Below are positions 7,447-16,378 of a DNA stretch of 64,000 bases, one piece after another. Numbering within the stretch: position 1 is the stretch's first letter; each line of letters begins with the position of its first letter. A model generated the notes under the pieces. That model saw only the letters and a list, made by a program, of their open reading frames with translations, did no database searches and had not been told where the DNA came from. The DNA lies in NCBI RefSeq assembly GCF_025353065.1, contig NZ_JANXRJ010000103.1, positions 1-64,000 of the forward strand, written 5' to 3'. The position numbers were made by a program, and so were the translations under genes. The stretch is from Lapillicoccus sp. (GTDB taxonomy: Bacteria > Actinomycetota > Actinomycetes > Actinomycetales > Dermatophilaceae).

Positions 7447-10400
7447 GTGAGGACGTCCCCCTCGGGCTGCACCGGGCACGACGACTTCACCGGGCAGTAG
7501 AGGCACTGCGTGCCCTGGGTGGCGACGACCACGGCCCCGCTCATCCCCTCGGCGGTGAGCGCGATGAGCTCCTCGGCCCAGTGCGGGTCCTCCTGGTCGG
7601 CCAACGGTGGCTGCTCCATCAGGGCGTTGTCCTTCGGCGCCTTCTTGCCGAGGCGCAGGATCGCCGCCCCGGCCGACTCGCGCCCCTCGTCGAAGCCGCC
7701 GTGCTCGGTGGCGACCTGGTAGGTCGCCAGCTGGGGATGGACCAGGACGGCGGCCCTCGTGGGCGCCGACGACCCGGTCTTGTAGTCGAGGACCCGCAAC
7801 CGCCCTGCAGCGTCGCGCTCGAGGCGGTCGACCCTCCCGGAGATCGTCGCCCGCCCGACCTCCACACATAGGCCCACCTCGCTGCCCACCTTCTCCCACC
7901 CCTCGCGCGCCGCCCGCGCGTAGTAGTCGACGAGCCGCCCCACCATGTCGTGGGCGTCGTCGCGCAGCCGGTCGTTGACCCACCCCGGGGGGAGTCCGAG
8001 CCGACCCCACCGGCGGTCGACCTCGGCGACGAGGGTCTCGCGGTCGACGTCGTCGCCGAGGTCGTGGGCGATGTCGTGGACCAGGGTGCCGAGGTTGGCC
8101 TTGCCCTGGCTCGGCGAGTCACCTCCGGCGGAGGTGAGCAGCCAGCGCAACCCGCAGGTGGCGAAGGCCTCGACCTTGGACGGGGAGATCCGGACCTGCT
8201 GCTCCGGGCGACGCAGCGGCCGGTCGTCGGTGAGCAGCCGCTGCGCCCACCACTGGTCGGGGTCCGCCCCCGAGACCTCCGCGTCGGCCAACCGGGCCAG
8301 CGCCCCGGCTGCCGTCGCGGCCTGGGCGACGTCGCCGACGACCAGGGTGCGGCGCAGCCGCGCGACGAGCGCCGGAAGGGTCAGGGGTGCGGCCACGTCG
8401 ACGAGTGGCCGCAGGCCGTCGCCGGCTTTGGTGCCGGTCGCGCCGGAACCCTCCTCGTCAGGGCCTGCTGAGACCTCGGGTCCCTGGGTGCCGGTCAAGG
8501 GGTCGACGAGGTCGAGGTAGACCGACGGCTGCTCGTCCTCGCTGCGCACCGCCGTCACCAGCAGCCGTTCCTGAGCGCGGGACACCGCCACGTGGAAGAG
8601 CCGCGTCTCGTCGTAGCGCACCGCCGCCTGTGCCGCCCGCATCGAGGTCCCCCGGCCGGTGACGACGGCGACGAGGTCCTCGGACCCGAGCAGCGATCCC
8701 CGCAGCCGCAGGTCGGGCCAGACCCCTTCCTGGACCCCGGCGACCACAACGAACGGCCACTCCCGACCTGCCGCCGACGCCGGGGTGAGGACCGCGACGG
8801 ACTGTCCCTCGGGCGCTCGGGGGACGAGGGTGTCACCGGGCACGTCCTGGCTGCGGACGTGCTCGAGGAAACGGTCGGGACCGGCACCGGGCAGCCGGTC
8901 GACGAAGGCGGCGACGGCGCCGAAGAGGGCGACCACCGCGTCGAGATCGCGGTCCGCGCGGGCCCCACGAGCCCCTCCGGACAGGGCGATCCGCCGCCAG
9001 CGACCAGCGATGTCGAGCCCCTCCCAGATCGCCCACAGCACGCCCTCCGCGGTGACGCCGGGAGCCCAGCTGCGTTCTGTGTCAACGCTGTCGGAGCCGT
9101 CGGGCACGTCGACCACCCGGGCGGCGTCCAGCCCGCGGGAGATGGCGGAGGCGAGGCGCCGCACCGGTCGGCCCTCGAAGCCGAGGGCCGTCGCCTCCGG
9201 AAGGTCCAGGAGCACGGCCCCCAGCAGCTCGTCACTGGTGCGGTGCCCACCGGCGTCGAGCTCGGCCCGGCGCAGCAACCGGCGCAGGCGGCGCAGGTCG
9301 ACGGCGTGGCAATCGGCCGCTGGCGAGAGCAGCAGGTCCACCGCCTCCTCCGGCTCGATGACGGCCTGGGGGTCCTTGGCGAGCCGCAGGACGAGGTCGA
9401 GGAGGGCGAGCAGCGGGCGGACCGCGACCTCGTCGCGCACGGGGATCTCCCCGCTCGCGGCGGCGACGGGGACCCCCTGCGACACCAGGGTCCGACGCAG
9501 GGTCGCGTCGCGCCCCTTGCCCCGGACGATGACCGCCATGTCGCCCCACGGCATCCCGTCCAGGAGATGGGCCCGTCGCAGCCGCGCGGCGATGTGGGCA
9601 GCCTCCTGCGAGGCGGCGCGCAGCAGGGCGACCTCGACCGTCTCGGCGTGCGGGAGCCCGACGCGGCCGGCCACGACCTCGCGCTGGGTGCTGCCGCCGA
9701 GGGCGCCGATGCGGCGAGCGAGACGGTCGGTGACCGAGCGCAGCGCCTCCGGCTGGCGGTATGCCGTGGGCAGCACGATCGTCGGCGGCTCACCCTCGCG
9801 GCCGGGCGCCAGCGCGGTCCAGCCGGTGGCGAGGATGCGGGGGTCGGCTCCGCGGAAGGTCTGCACGGCGCTGTCGGGGTCGCCGAGCAGGACGAGGTCG
9901 ATGCCGGCGGCTCCGAGCACCCCGAGCAGCCGTGCCGCCGCCGAGGTGAGCTCCTGCGCGTCGTCGACCACGACGAGGCGGACCTGCTCCCGGAGCCGGT
10001 CGAGGGCGGCGAGGTCGTCCTCGAGGAGGTCGGCGGCTGCGGTGAGGATCCAGGCCGGGTCGTAGGCGCCCGGACGAGAGAGGGCTGTCACCTCGTCGTA
10101 CTCCGCGAGCACCTGCGCGGCCGCTTCCCACTCGGGGCGGTGGTGCTCGCGTCCGAGCGCCGCCAGGTCATCGGCCTCGAGACCGTGCTCGACCGTGCGC
10201 ATGAGCAGGTCACGCAGCTCGGAGCGGAAGCCGCGCTTGTCGAGGGCCACGTCGAGGTGGTCGGGCCACGCGGGTCCTCGGACCTGGCCGGACGCGTGCC
10301 CGGCGAGGAGGTCGCGCAGGATCACGTCCTGCTCCGGCCCGCTGAGCAGACGCGGCGCGGGCTCGCCGCGCAGGGCCGCCTCGCGCCGCAGGATGCCGAA

Positions 10401-10712
10401 CCCCAGAGCCTGGTGGGTGCGCGCCAGGGGCTCGGTCGAGGTGCGGTCGAGCCTCGCGGTCACGCGCTCGCGGAGCCGGGCCGCTGCAGTCCGGGTGGAG
10501 GTGAGCAGAAGGCACTCGTCAGGCTGCAGGAGCCCGGCGGCCACCCGGTCGACGACGACCTCGACCGCGGTCGTCGTCTTGCCCGTGCCCGGGGCGCCGA
10601 GCACCCGCAGGAGGGGACCGCGGTGCGCGAGGACGCGACGCTGCGCCTCGTCGAGCGGGGGCGCCGCCACGACGAGCGCTGGAGCACGGCGCAGGTCGAC
10701 CACGGGAGCCAT
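7443..10712 (-). CDS. adnA: AdnA-like helicase-nuclease with Fe-S cysteines
   Basis: A 1089-residue partner of AdnB. Walker A is GAPGTGKT at 39-46; motif II reads VVDDAQE rather than DExQD, a deviation expected for the less active motor of the pair. The C-terminal nuclease has GRVDRLERDAAGRLRVLDYKTG and HPQLATYQVA. Four cysteines fit the AddB/AdnA iron-sulfur staple: one in FATCGLRWLL at the front of the nuclease domain, and C-x2-C-x5-C in CLYCPVKSSCP near the end. It is the first gene of a two-gene operon, overlapping adnB by four bases. Its ATG at 10712 has no strong ribosome site. Family assignment is firm; division of labour between the two motors is inferred from mycobacterial work. Confidence 0.9.
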   Translation of the reverse strand: MAPVVDLRRAPALVVAAPPLDEAQRRVLAHRGPLLRVLGAPGTGKTTTAVEVVVDRVAAGLLQPDECLLLTSTRTAAARLRERVTARLDRTSTEPLARTHQALGFGILRREAALRGEPAPRLLSGPEQDVILRDLLAGHASGQVRGPAWPDHLDVALDKRGFRSELRDLLMRTVEHGLEADDLAALGREHHRPEWEAAAQVLAEYDEVTALSRPGAYDPAWILTAAADLLEDDLAALDRLREQVRLVVVDDAQELTSAAARLLGVLGAAGIDLVLLGDPDSAVQTFRGADPRILATGWTALAPGREGEPPTIVLPTAYRQPEALRSVTDRLARRIGALGGSTQREVVAGRVGLPHAETVEVALLRAASQEAAHIAARLRRAHLLDGMPWGDMAVIVRGKGRDATLRRTLVSQGVPVAAASGEIPVRDEVAVRPLLALLDLVLRLAKDPQAVIEPEEAVDLLLSPAADCHAVDLRRLRRLLRRAELDAGGHRTSDELLGAVLLDLPEATALGFEGRPVRRLASAISRGLDAARVVDVPDGSDSVDTERSWAPGVTAEGVLWAIWEGLDIAGRWRRIALSGGARGARADRDLDAVVALFGAVAAFVDRLPGAGPDRFLEHVRSQDVPGDTLVPRAPEGQSVAVLTPASAAGREWPFVVVAGVQEGVWPDLRLRGSLLGSEDLVAVVTGRGTSMRAAQAAVRYDETRLFHVAVSRAQERLLVTAVRSEDEQPSVYLDLVDPLTGTQGPEVSAGPDEEGSGATGTKAGDGLRPLVDVAAPLTLPALVARLRRTLVVGDVAQAATAAGALARLADAEVSGADPDQWWAQRLLTDDRPLRRPEQQVRISPSKVEAFATCGLRWLLTSAGGDSPSQGKANLGTLVHDIAHDLGDDVDRETLVAEVDRRWGRLGLPPGWVNDRLRDDAHDMVGRLVDYYARAAREGWEKVGSEVGLCVEVGRATISGRVDRLERDAAGRLRVLDYKTGSSAPTRAAVLVHPQLATYQVATEHGGFDEGRESAGAAILRLGKKAPKDNALMEQPPLADQEDPHWAEELIALTAEGMSGAVVVATQGTQCLYCPVKSSCPVQPEGDVLT

Positions 10713-10923
10713 CCCATCACGCAGGACCGACAGCGGGCTCGGTGGCGCGGCGGCGATGGCGCGTCAGAGCCGGATCACGTGGCCCGGGTTGACGGAGCCC
10801 GGCCTCCGAGTGGTCAGCTCTGGTCGATCCCAGGCTCCCGGAAGGACCTCTCCTGACCTCTCGACGACGCGCCCCGCCCAGGCGTCGCCAGTGGTCACCT
10901 TTGGCGAGGCCCCGGCATCGCCA

Positions 10924-11709
10924 TCAGCGAGCGACGAGCTCCACCTCGAAGCCCGCCTCGTCCTCGAGGTATGCCGCGTAGTGACCCGGCCCCCCGGCAT
11001 ACGGGTAGCGGTCGGTGAACATCAACGACCAGCCGTGACGCGGCCCGGCGCTGACGAGTCGGTCGACCTCGGCACGGGCGCCGGCATGGAAGGCGAGGTG
11101 GTTGACGCCTGCGCGCGTGCGGTCGTGGCCGCCGCGGACGTCGCGGCCGGCCTCGAGCACGAGGTAGGTGGCGCCCAGCTGCCACGACTCCCCCGTCGGC
11201 CAGGTGTCTTCTCGCGCGTAGCCGAGCTCGCTCAGCAGCCACCCCCAGCTCGTCTGTGCCGCAACGAGATCCGTGACCCACACCTCGACGTGGTGAAGCG
11301 TGCCCCGTGGAGCAGCAGGGAGCGACGGCGTCGCGTCGGCCCCCGTGCCCCCAGAGAGGTCGGGCTCCCACCGGGCCCGGGCCAGATCGACCCGCAGCCC
11401 CTCGAGCGTCCCGCGGACCAGCGGCGTCCCCTCCTCGCGGTAGTGCTCGAGAGCCCGTTCCTCGAGCCCCTGCGGCGGGTGGCCCCCCGCACGCAGCACC
11501 CGCCACCACGGCAGGTCGGCTCCGTAGCGGCTCAGCACGTTGCCGACGAAGCGGGGCCCGCGACCGCCGACCATCTCCGCGATGTCGCCATAGGTCGCGA
11601 CCTTCCCCTCGGGGATGCGCGCGACGACCTCCAGGACGTCCTCGACCTTCTCCGGCAACGTGGCCGGCGAGGGCGGCTCGCGCTCCCCGTCGACGGTGCT
11701 TCGCGTCAT
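10924..11709 (-). CDS. Alkyltransferase-like (ATL) domain fused to a VOC/glyoxalase domain
   Basis: A 261-residue two-domain protein. Residues 15-100 are the MGMT C-terminal DNA-binding domain (VLEVVARIPEGKVATYGDIAEMVGG ... RFVGNVLSR). The reactive Cys of PCHRV is replaced by Trp68 (PWWRV), the hallmark of alkyltransferase-like proteins, which flag O6-alkylguanine for nucleotide excision repair without transferring the alkyl group. Residues about 135-261 form a vicinal-oxygen-chelate domain (HHVEVWVTDL ... GHYAAYLEDEAGFEVELV). An ATL gene near adnAB also occurs in mycobacteria (Rv3204), but this fusion is not one I recognise. A CAGGAT box lies six bases before the ATG, indicating a leaderless transcript. 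The VOC substrate is unknown. Confidence 0.82.
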   Translation of the reverse strand: MTRSTVDGEREPPSPATLPEKVEDVLEVVARIPEGKVATYGDIAEMVGGRGPRFVGNVLSRYGADLPWWRVLRAGGHPPQGLEERALEHYREEGTPLVRGTLEGLRVDLARARWEPDLSGGTGADATPSLPAAPRGTLHHVEVWVTDLVAAQTSWGWLLSELGYAREDTWPTGESWQLGATYLVLEAGRDVRGGHDRTRAGVNHLAFHAGARAEVDRLVSAGPRHGWSLMFTDRYPYAGGPGHYAAYLEDEAGFEVELVAR

Positions 11710-11715
11710 CGCGCC

Positions 11716-11721
11716 ATCCTG
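11716..11721 (-). promoter_or_regulatory. -10 box of leaderless ATL-VOC promoter
   Basis: CAGGAT on the minus strand is followed by six bases and the ATG at 11709. Its first base deviates from TANNNT. Confidence 0.5.
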
Positions 11722-11776
11722 TCAGGACCCCTGCCACATCCCCCGTGGCGCACCGGTCTGTGCAACCCTGCGGGGC

Positions 11777-12163
11777 ATGACGATTCGTGGCCGCGACCGA
11801 CAGGGCTGGCTCGGCGTCGTCCTCAACGCCCCGGACGCGCGGGCCCTCGCGACGTTCTACCGCGACCTCCTCGGCTGGCCGCTGGCCGACGACGAGCCGG
11901 ACTGGTGCACGATGCAGATGCCCGACCTCCCGGTCAACCTCGCCTTCCAGACCGAGACCGACTACGTGCCGCCGGTCTGGCCCGCCACGTCCGGCCACCC
12001 GCAGATGCAGCTGCACCTCGATCTCGGGGTCACCGACCTCGAGGGCGCCACCGCGGATGCCGTCGCCCTCGAAGCGACGCTGCCGGAGCACCAGCCGCAG
12101 CCGGACGTTCGCGTCCTCCTCGACCCGGCCGGGCACCCGTTCTGCCTCTATCTGGACCGCTGA
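11777..12163 (+). CDS. VOC (glyoxalase/bleomycin-resistance-like) family protein
   Basis: A 128-residue single VOC module: an N-terminal strand GVVLNAPDARALATFYRDLLGWPL and a C-terminal VRVLLDPAGHPFCLYLDR. This is the glyoxalase_6-type group common in actinobacteria; most members have no known substrate. The ATG at 11777 (MTIRGRD) is chosen because the track's longer frame (from 11615) overlaps the divergent ATL-VOC gene and lacks family similarity. It is divergent from that gene, separated by 67 bp. Possible roles range from small-molecule binding to resistance; none can be chosen from sequence. Confidence 0.8.
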   Translation: MTIRGRDRQGWLGVVLNAPDARALATFYRDLLGWPLADDEPDWCTMQMPDLPVNLAFQTETDYVPPVWPATSGHPQMQLHLDLGVTDLEGATADAVALEATLPEHQPQPDVRVLLDPAGHPFCLYLDR

Positions 12164-12192
12164 CCGCCCCTGCCGGGGAGCGGTAGGACCCC

Positions 12193-12819
12193 TCAGCCGA
12201 GGAACCCCACCACGATGAGCAGGATCGGCAGCCCGAGCAGGGCGATGTCGGTGAGCTCCCAGGTGCGGGTGACCTGACCCTCCGGAGACACCTCGGGACG
12301 CCCGTCGGCGACCATCTCCGACCACTCGTCGCGAGCGAGCTCCACGGACTGGGCGGCACTGCGGACGGTAGCCCCGTCGGAGGGCGGGGCCTGGCTCGTG
12401 CTGCCGGTCATCGCCTGCCGACCCACGCCGTTGAAGCCGAGTATGCCGGCTCCGCGCGGCCGCTGGATGTGCGAGGAGATCGCCCACGCGGCATACGACG
12501 CGCCGGTGTCGGTGTAGACCTCGAGGTTCCACCGGGTCGCGACGTCGTCGACCCGCGCCCACGGCACCACGGTGCGCCGGATGGGGTTGTTGACGTGCAC
12601 CCCGGCGAGACTGACGGCGAGCGACGGGCGGGTGAACAGCACCCAGCCGCAGGCCGCCCCGAGGAGCATGAAGCCGTCGAACACCAGGGAGAACGACCTC
12701 GTCACCACCGAGGTCACGACGATCCCGACACACAGCACGGTGGCGATGATGCCGAGCGCGACAGATCCGCGCTGTCGCAGCGTGCGCAGAGCCGCGGTGG
12801 ACGGTGACGTCTCGGCCAT
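12193..12819 (-). CDS. PH-domain-containing membrane protein
   Basis: A 208-residue protein with two closely spaced N-terminal membrane segments (VALGIIATVLCVGIVVTSVV and FDGFMLLGAACGWVLF, residues about 19-62), a bacterial PH (bPH_6-type) domain with VHVNNPIRRTVVPWARVDDVATRWNLEVYTDTGASYAAWAI, and a C-terminal hydrophobic segment ALLGLPILLIVVGFLG. Small actinobacterial membrane proteins of this kind have no established function. It lies between the VOC gene (convergent) and deoC (divergent) and appears monocistronic. No clear -10 box at the N6 position was found. Confidence 0.78.
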   Translation of the reverse strand: MAETSPSTAALRTLRQRGSVALGIIATVLCVGIVVTSVVTRSFSLVFDGFMLLGAACGWVLFTRPSLAVSLAGVHVNNPIRRTVVPWARVDDVATRWNLEVYTDTGASYAAWAISSHIQRPRGAGILGFNGVGRQAMTGSTSQAPPSDGATVRSAAQSVELARDEWSEMVADGRPEVSPEGQVTRTWELTDIALLGLPILLIVVGFLG

Positions 12820-12941
12820 GCGGGCGGACTCCAGGTTCGGGTGGTCAGGGTCAGGCGGCGGGCGATCCAGCGGCCAGCCGAGTCTCTCACGCAGGTCCCG
12901 ACGACACCTCCCTCCGGGTGCTCCCCCACCGCCCCGCGCCC

Positions 12942-12947
12942 TAGACT
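12942..12947 (+). promoter_or_regulatory. -10 box of leaderless deoC promoter
   Basis: TAGACT, then six bases (CCCCCG), then the GTG start at 12954. One of the best matches in the window. Confidence 0.75.
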
Positions 12948-12953
12948 CCCCCG

Positions 12954-13946
12954 GTGACCTCCACTGCCGACAAGGGCGACGCCGCCTCGAGGGCTCGCGA
13001 CCTGCTCGGGGTCGGGCGCCTCACGAACGCGGCTCTGACGACGTGGCTGCACGGGCTCCCGGGGGTCGACCAGGTGGGCTGCGAGGCGCGAGCCGCGGCA
13101 CTGGGCACCCGCTCGATCAAGACGACGGCGAAGGCCTGGGCGATCGACGCCGCGATCTCGATGATCGACCTCACGACCCTCGAGGGTTCCGACACCCACG
13201 ACAAGGTCCGGTCGCTCTGCGGCAAGGCCCTCGTGCCCGACCCCACCGACGCCACCACGCCACGGCCGGCCGCGATCTGCGTCTACGGCGACATGGTCGC
13301 GACAGCCAAGAAAGCGTTGGGAGACAGCGGGATCCGTGTTGCCTCGGTCGCGACAGCCTTCCCCTCGGGCCGAGCCAGTATGCGGGTGCGCCTCGCCGAC
13401 ACGCGGGACGGCGTGCAGGCCGGCGCCGACGAGATCGACATGGTCATCGACCGGGGGGCGTTCCTCTCGGGCCGCTACCTCGAGGTCTTCGACCAGATCG
13501 CCGCGGTCCGGGAGGCGTGCCTGCGTGCCGACGGGAGCAGCGCCCACCTCAAGGTGATCATGGAGACCGGCGAGCTGGCGACCTACGACAACGTCCGGCG
13601 CGCTTCCTACCTGTCGATGCTCGCCGGTGGGCATTTCATCAAGACCTCGACGGGCAAGGTGTCCCCCGCGGCGACCCTGCCCGTCACCCTCGTCATGCTC
13701 GAGGCGGTCCGCGACTGGCGCGAGCTCACCGGCACCCAGGTCGGGGTCAAGCCGGCCGGCGGCATCCGGACGAGCAAGGACGCACTGAAGTACCTCGTCA
13801 TGGTCAGCGAGGTCGCCGGCGACGACTGGCTCGACCCCGACTGGTTCCGCTTCGGTGCCTCGAGCCTGCTCAACGACCTGCTGCTGCAACGGCAGAAGCT
13901 CCGGACCGGTGCCTACTCCGGCGCCGACTACGTGACGATCGACTGA
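12954..13946 (+). CDS. deoC: Deoxyribose-phosphate aldolase
   Basis: A 330-residue class I aldolase that splits 2-deoxyribose 5-phosphate into glyceraldehyde 3-phosphate and acetaldehyde. The Schiff-base lysine is Lys200 in HLKVIMETGEL and the second essential lysine is Lys230 in FIKTSTGKVSP; the phosphate loop is VKPAGGIRTSKDA. It is longer than E. coli DeoC (259) because of an N-terminal extension, usual for the actinobacterial DeoC2 type. It starts at GTG with a six-base-spaced TAGACT box. It leads an apparent operon with the aldehyde dehydrogenase pair (11-bp gap to the next gene), an arrangement that removes the acetaldehyde product. Confidence 0.95.
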   Translation: MTSTADKGDAASRARDLLGVGRLTNAALTTWLHGLPGVDQVGCEARAAALGTRSIKTTAKAWAIDAAISMIDLTTLEGSDTHDKVRSLCGKALVPDPTDATTPRPAAICVYGDMVATAKKALGDSGIRVASVATAFPSGRASMRVRLADTRDGVQAGADEIDMVIDRGAFLSGRYLEVFDQIAAVREACLRADGSSAHLKVIMETGELATYDNVRRASYLSMLAGGHFIKTSTGKVSPAATLPVTLVMLEAVRDWRELTGTQVGVKPAGGIRTSKDALKYLVMVSEVAGDDWLDPDWFRFGASSLLNDLLLQRQKLRTGAYSGADYVTID

Positions 13947-13957
13947 GGACCTGGCCC

Positions 13958-15406
13958 ATGGCGAAGCTCGAGTACGCACCGGCGCCGGAGTCGCGCGCCG
14001 TCGTCGAGATCAGGTCCTCCTACGGCCTGTTCATCGGCGGCGAGTTCGTCGACTCCCAGGGTGGCGGCGCCTTCCCGAGCATCAACCCGGCCACGGAGGA
14101 GGTGCTCGCCGATGTCACCGACGCCAGCGCCGCCGACGTCGACCGGGCCGTGCGAGCCGCGCGCGCGGCATACCGCGGGGTGTGGGGACGGATGGCGGGG
14201 GCCGACCGCGGCAAGTACCTCTTCCGCATCGCCCGGATCCTGCAGGAGCGGGCCCGCGAGTTCGCCGTCCTGGAGACGCTGGACAACGGCAAGCCGATTA
14301 AGGAGTCGCGCGACGTCGACATCCCCCTCGCTGCGGCGCACTTCTTCTACCACGCGGGGTGGGCCGACAAGCTCGCGTATGCCGGGCTGGGTGTGGCCCC
14401 GCAGCCCGTGGGTGTCGTCGGCCAGGTCATCCCCTGGAACTTCCCCCTGCTCATGCTGTCGTGGAAGATCGCGCCGGCGCTGGCCTGTGGCAACACGGTC
14501 GTCCTCAAGCCGGCCGAGACGACGTCGCTGACCGCGCTGCTCTTCGCCGAGGTGTGCCAGCAGGCCGACCTGCCACCGGGGGTCGTCAACATCGTCACCG
14601 GCGCCGGGGCCACCGGACAGGCGCTCGTCGAGCACCCGGGCGTCGACAAGGTCGCCTTCACCGGCTCGACAGAGGTGGGCAAGGCCATCGCGCGCTCGAT
14701 CGCCGGCACCCGCAAGCGGGCCACCCTCGAGCTCGGCGGCAAGGCGGCCAACATCGTCTTCGACGACGCCGCCATCGACGAGGCCGTGACGGGCATCGTC
14801 AACGGCATCTTCTTCAACCAGGGTCACGTCTGCTGCGCCGGATCGCGTCTGCTGGTGCAGGAACCCGTCGCCGACGAGCTCATCCGCAAGCTCAAGCGAC
14901 GGCTCGCCACCATCCGGGTCGGCGACCCGCTCGACAAGAACACCGACCTCGGCGCCATCAACTCCGCGGTCCAGCTGGCGCGCGTCCGCGAGCTGTCCGA
15001 CATCGGCGAGGCCGAGGGTGCCCAACGCTGGAGCCTGCCGTGCGACCTTCCCCCCCAAGGGTTCTGGTTCCCCCCGACCATCTTCACCGACGTCGCGCAG
15101 AGCAGCCGGATCGCCCAGGAGGAGGTCTTCGGACCAGTCCTGTCGGTGCTCACCTTCCGCACCCCGCAGGAGGCCGTGGCCAAGGCCAACAACACCCCCT
15201 ACGGTCTCTCGGCCGGGATCTGGACCGAGAAGGGCTCACGCATCCTCTGGATGGCCGACCAGCTCCGGGCCGGCGTGGTCTGGGCCAACACCTTCAACAA
15301 GTTCGACCCGACCTCGCCGTTCGGCGGCTACAAGCAGTCGGGCTACGGCCGCGAGGGCGGCCGGCACGGCCTCGAGGCCTATGTCACGGCAGGAGACCTC
15401 GGATGA
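13958..15406 (+). CDS. Aldehyde dehydrogenase, complete
   Basis: A 482-residue NAD(P)-dependent aldehyde dehydrogenase. Seen in sequence: GQVIPWNFPLLM oxyanion-hole Asn, KPAETTSLTAL cofactor site, FTGSTEVGKAI Rossmann turn, catalytic Glu in LELGGKAANIVF, and the catalytic Cys292 in NQGHVCCAGSR. The EEVFGPVL segment is also present. It lies 11 bp after deoC, so acetaldehyde from deoxyribose phosphate is the likely substrate (inference). The track's 944-residue frame is an artefact of read-through from the other strand's region; the ATG at 13958 gives the normal family length. It overlaps the truncated paralogue by ATGA. Confidence 0.92.
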   Translation: MAKLEYAPAPESRAVVEIRSSYGLFIGGEFVDSQGGGAFPSINPATEEVLADVTDASAADVDRAVRAARAAYRGVWGRMAGADRGKYLFRIARILQERAREFAVLETLDNGKPIKESRDVDIPLAAAHFFYHAGWADKLAYAGLGVAPQPVGVVGQVIPWNFPLLMLSWKIAPALACGNTVVLKPAETTSLTALLFAEVCQQADLPPGVVNIVTGAGATGQALVEHPGVDKVAFTGSTEVGKAIARSIAGTRKRATLELGGKAANIVFDDAAIDEAVTGIVNGIFFNQGHVCCAGSRLLVQEPVADELIRKLKRRLATIRVGDPLDKNTDLGAINSAVQLARVRELSDIGEAEGAQRWSLPCDLPPQGFWFPPTIFTDVAQSSRIAQEEVFGPVLSVLTFRTPQEAVAKANNTPYGLSAGIWTEKGSRILWMADQLRAGVVWANTFNKFDPTSPFGGYKQSGYGREGGRHGLEAYVTAGDLG

Positions 15407-16356
15407 GCCCGACTGCCACGAGAGGCCCGACGCCGGGCACCAGCGCATCACAGGCCAATTCGCGCGTCGACGTGCGCAAGACCTACAAGCTCTATATCGG
15501 CGGCGCCTTCCCGCGCAGCGAGTCCGGCCGGTCGTATGCCGTCCACGGCGCCGGTGGCCGTGGGACACCGCGGTTCCTCGCCAACGCTGCGCAGGGGTCG
15601 CGCAAGGACGCCCGCGACGCCGTCGTGGCCGCCCGCGGTGCGGTGACCGGCTGGGCCGGCGCCACGGCCTACAACCGGGGGCAGGTGCTCTATCGCGTCG
15701 CCGAGGTGATGGAGGGTCGCGCCGACCAGTTCGCCGGCGAGGTCGCCGCCGCGGAGGGGCTCACCACGGCCCGGGCCCGCGTCGTCGTCAGCGCCGCGAT
15801 CGACCGCTGGGTCTGGTATGCCGGGTGGACCGACAAGGTGGCCCAGGTCCTCGGCGCGGTCAACCCGGTCGCCGGCCCCTTCTTCGACATCAGTGCTCCC
15901 GAGCCGACCGGGGTCGTGGCCGTCCTTGCGCCGCAGGCCTCCTCGCTCCTCGGCCTCGTCTCCGTCGTCGCCCCCGCGATCGCGACCGGCAACACCGTCG
16001 TCGTCGTCGCGAGCGAGCTGCGGCCTCTTCCCGCCGTGGCGCTCGCCGAGGCGCTCGCGACGAGCGACGTGCCGGGAGGGGTCGTCAACATCCTCACCGG
16101 CGTCACCGCCGAGATGGCCCCGTGGCTCGCCTCGCACCGCGACGTCAACGCCATCGACCTCGCCGGGGCCGCCAACGCCACCGGCGTCAGCTGGGGCGAC
16201 CTCGAAGCCGCCGGCGCCGAGAACCTCAAGCGGGTCCTGCGACCAGCGGGCACGGGCACTGTTGCGGTGGAACCCGATTGGACGCTGACCCCGGACCTGT
16301 CGCGGATACGGGCGTTCCTCGAGACCAAGACGGTCTGGCACCCCAAGGGCCGATGA
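15403..16356 (+). CDS. Truncated aldehyde dehydrogenase-like protein lacking the catalytic domain
   Basis: A 317-residue ALDH-superfamily protein, against 480-500 in the family. It keeps the N-terminal portion (YKLYIGGAFPRSESGRSY, GVVAVLAPQASSLLGL, GNTVVVVASELRPLPAVALAEAL, GGVVNILTG) but stops before the ELGGK glutamate and the NQGxxC cysteine, so it cannot be catalytic in the normal way. Start and stop are clean, with four-base overlap with the complete enzyme, so it looks like a maintained partner rather than a recent wreck. Deo-linked double ALDH genes are known in actinobacteria; whether this one is a subunit or regulator is unknown. Confidence 0.8.
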   Translation: MSPTATRGPTPGTSASQANSRVDVRKTYKLYIGGAFPRSESGRSYAVHGAGGRGTPRFLANAAQGSRKDARDAVVAARGAVTGWAGATAYNRGQVLYRVAEVMEGRADQFAGEVAAAEGLTTARARVVVSAAIDRWVWYAGWTDKVAQVLGAVNPVAGPFFDISAPEPTGVVAVLAPQASSLLGLVSVVAPAIATGNTVVVVASELRPLPAVALAEALATSDVPGGVVNILTGVTAEMAPWLASHRDVNAIDLAGAANATGVSWGDLEAAGAENLKRVLRPAGTGTVAVEPDWTLTPDLSRIRAFLETKTVWHPKGR

Positions 16357-16378
16357 GTCCCCGTCTCGATGTCGTGTT

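Noticed and set aside
5272-7500. 742-residue plus-strand ORF
   Set aside because: Antisense to adnB; composition is a frame shadow of high-GC coding sequence with no recognisable motif.
7447-8010. N-terminal extension of the 1376-residue adnB ORF
   Set aside because: It lies within adnA in another frame; the GTGA overlap start gives the expected helicase N-terminus.
10713-10923. Possible gene or RNA in the 211-bp gap between adnA and the ATL-VOC gene
   Set aside because: No credible ORF, promoter or strong hairpin; a weak TCGCCA/TGGCGA inverted repeat was judged chance.
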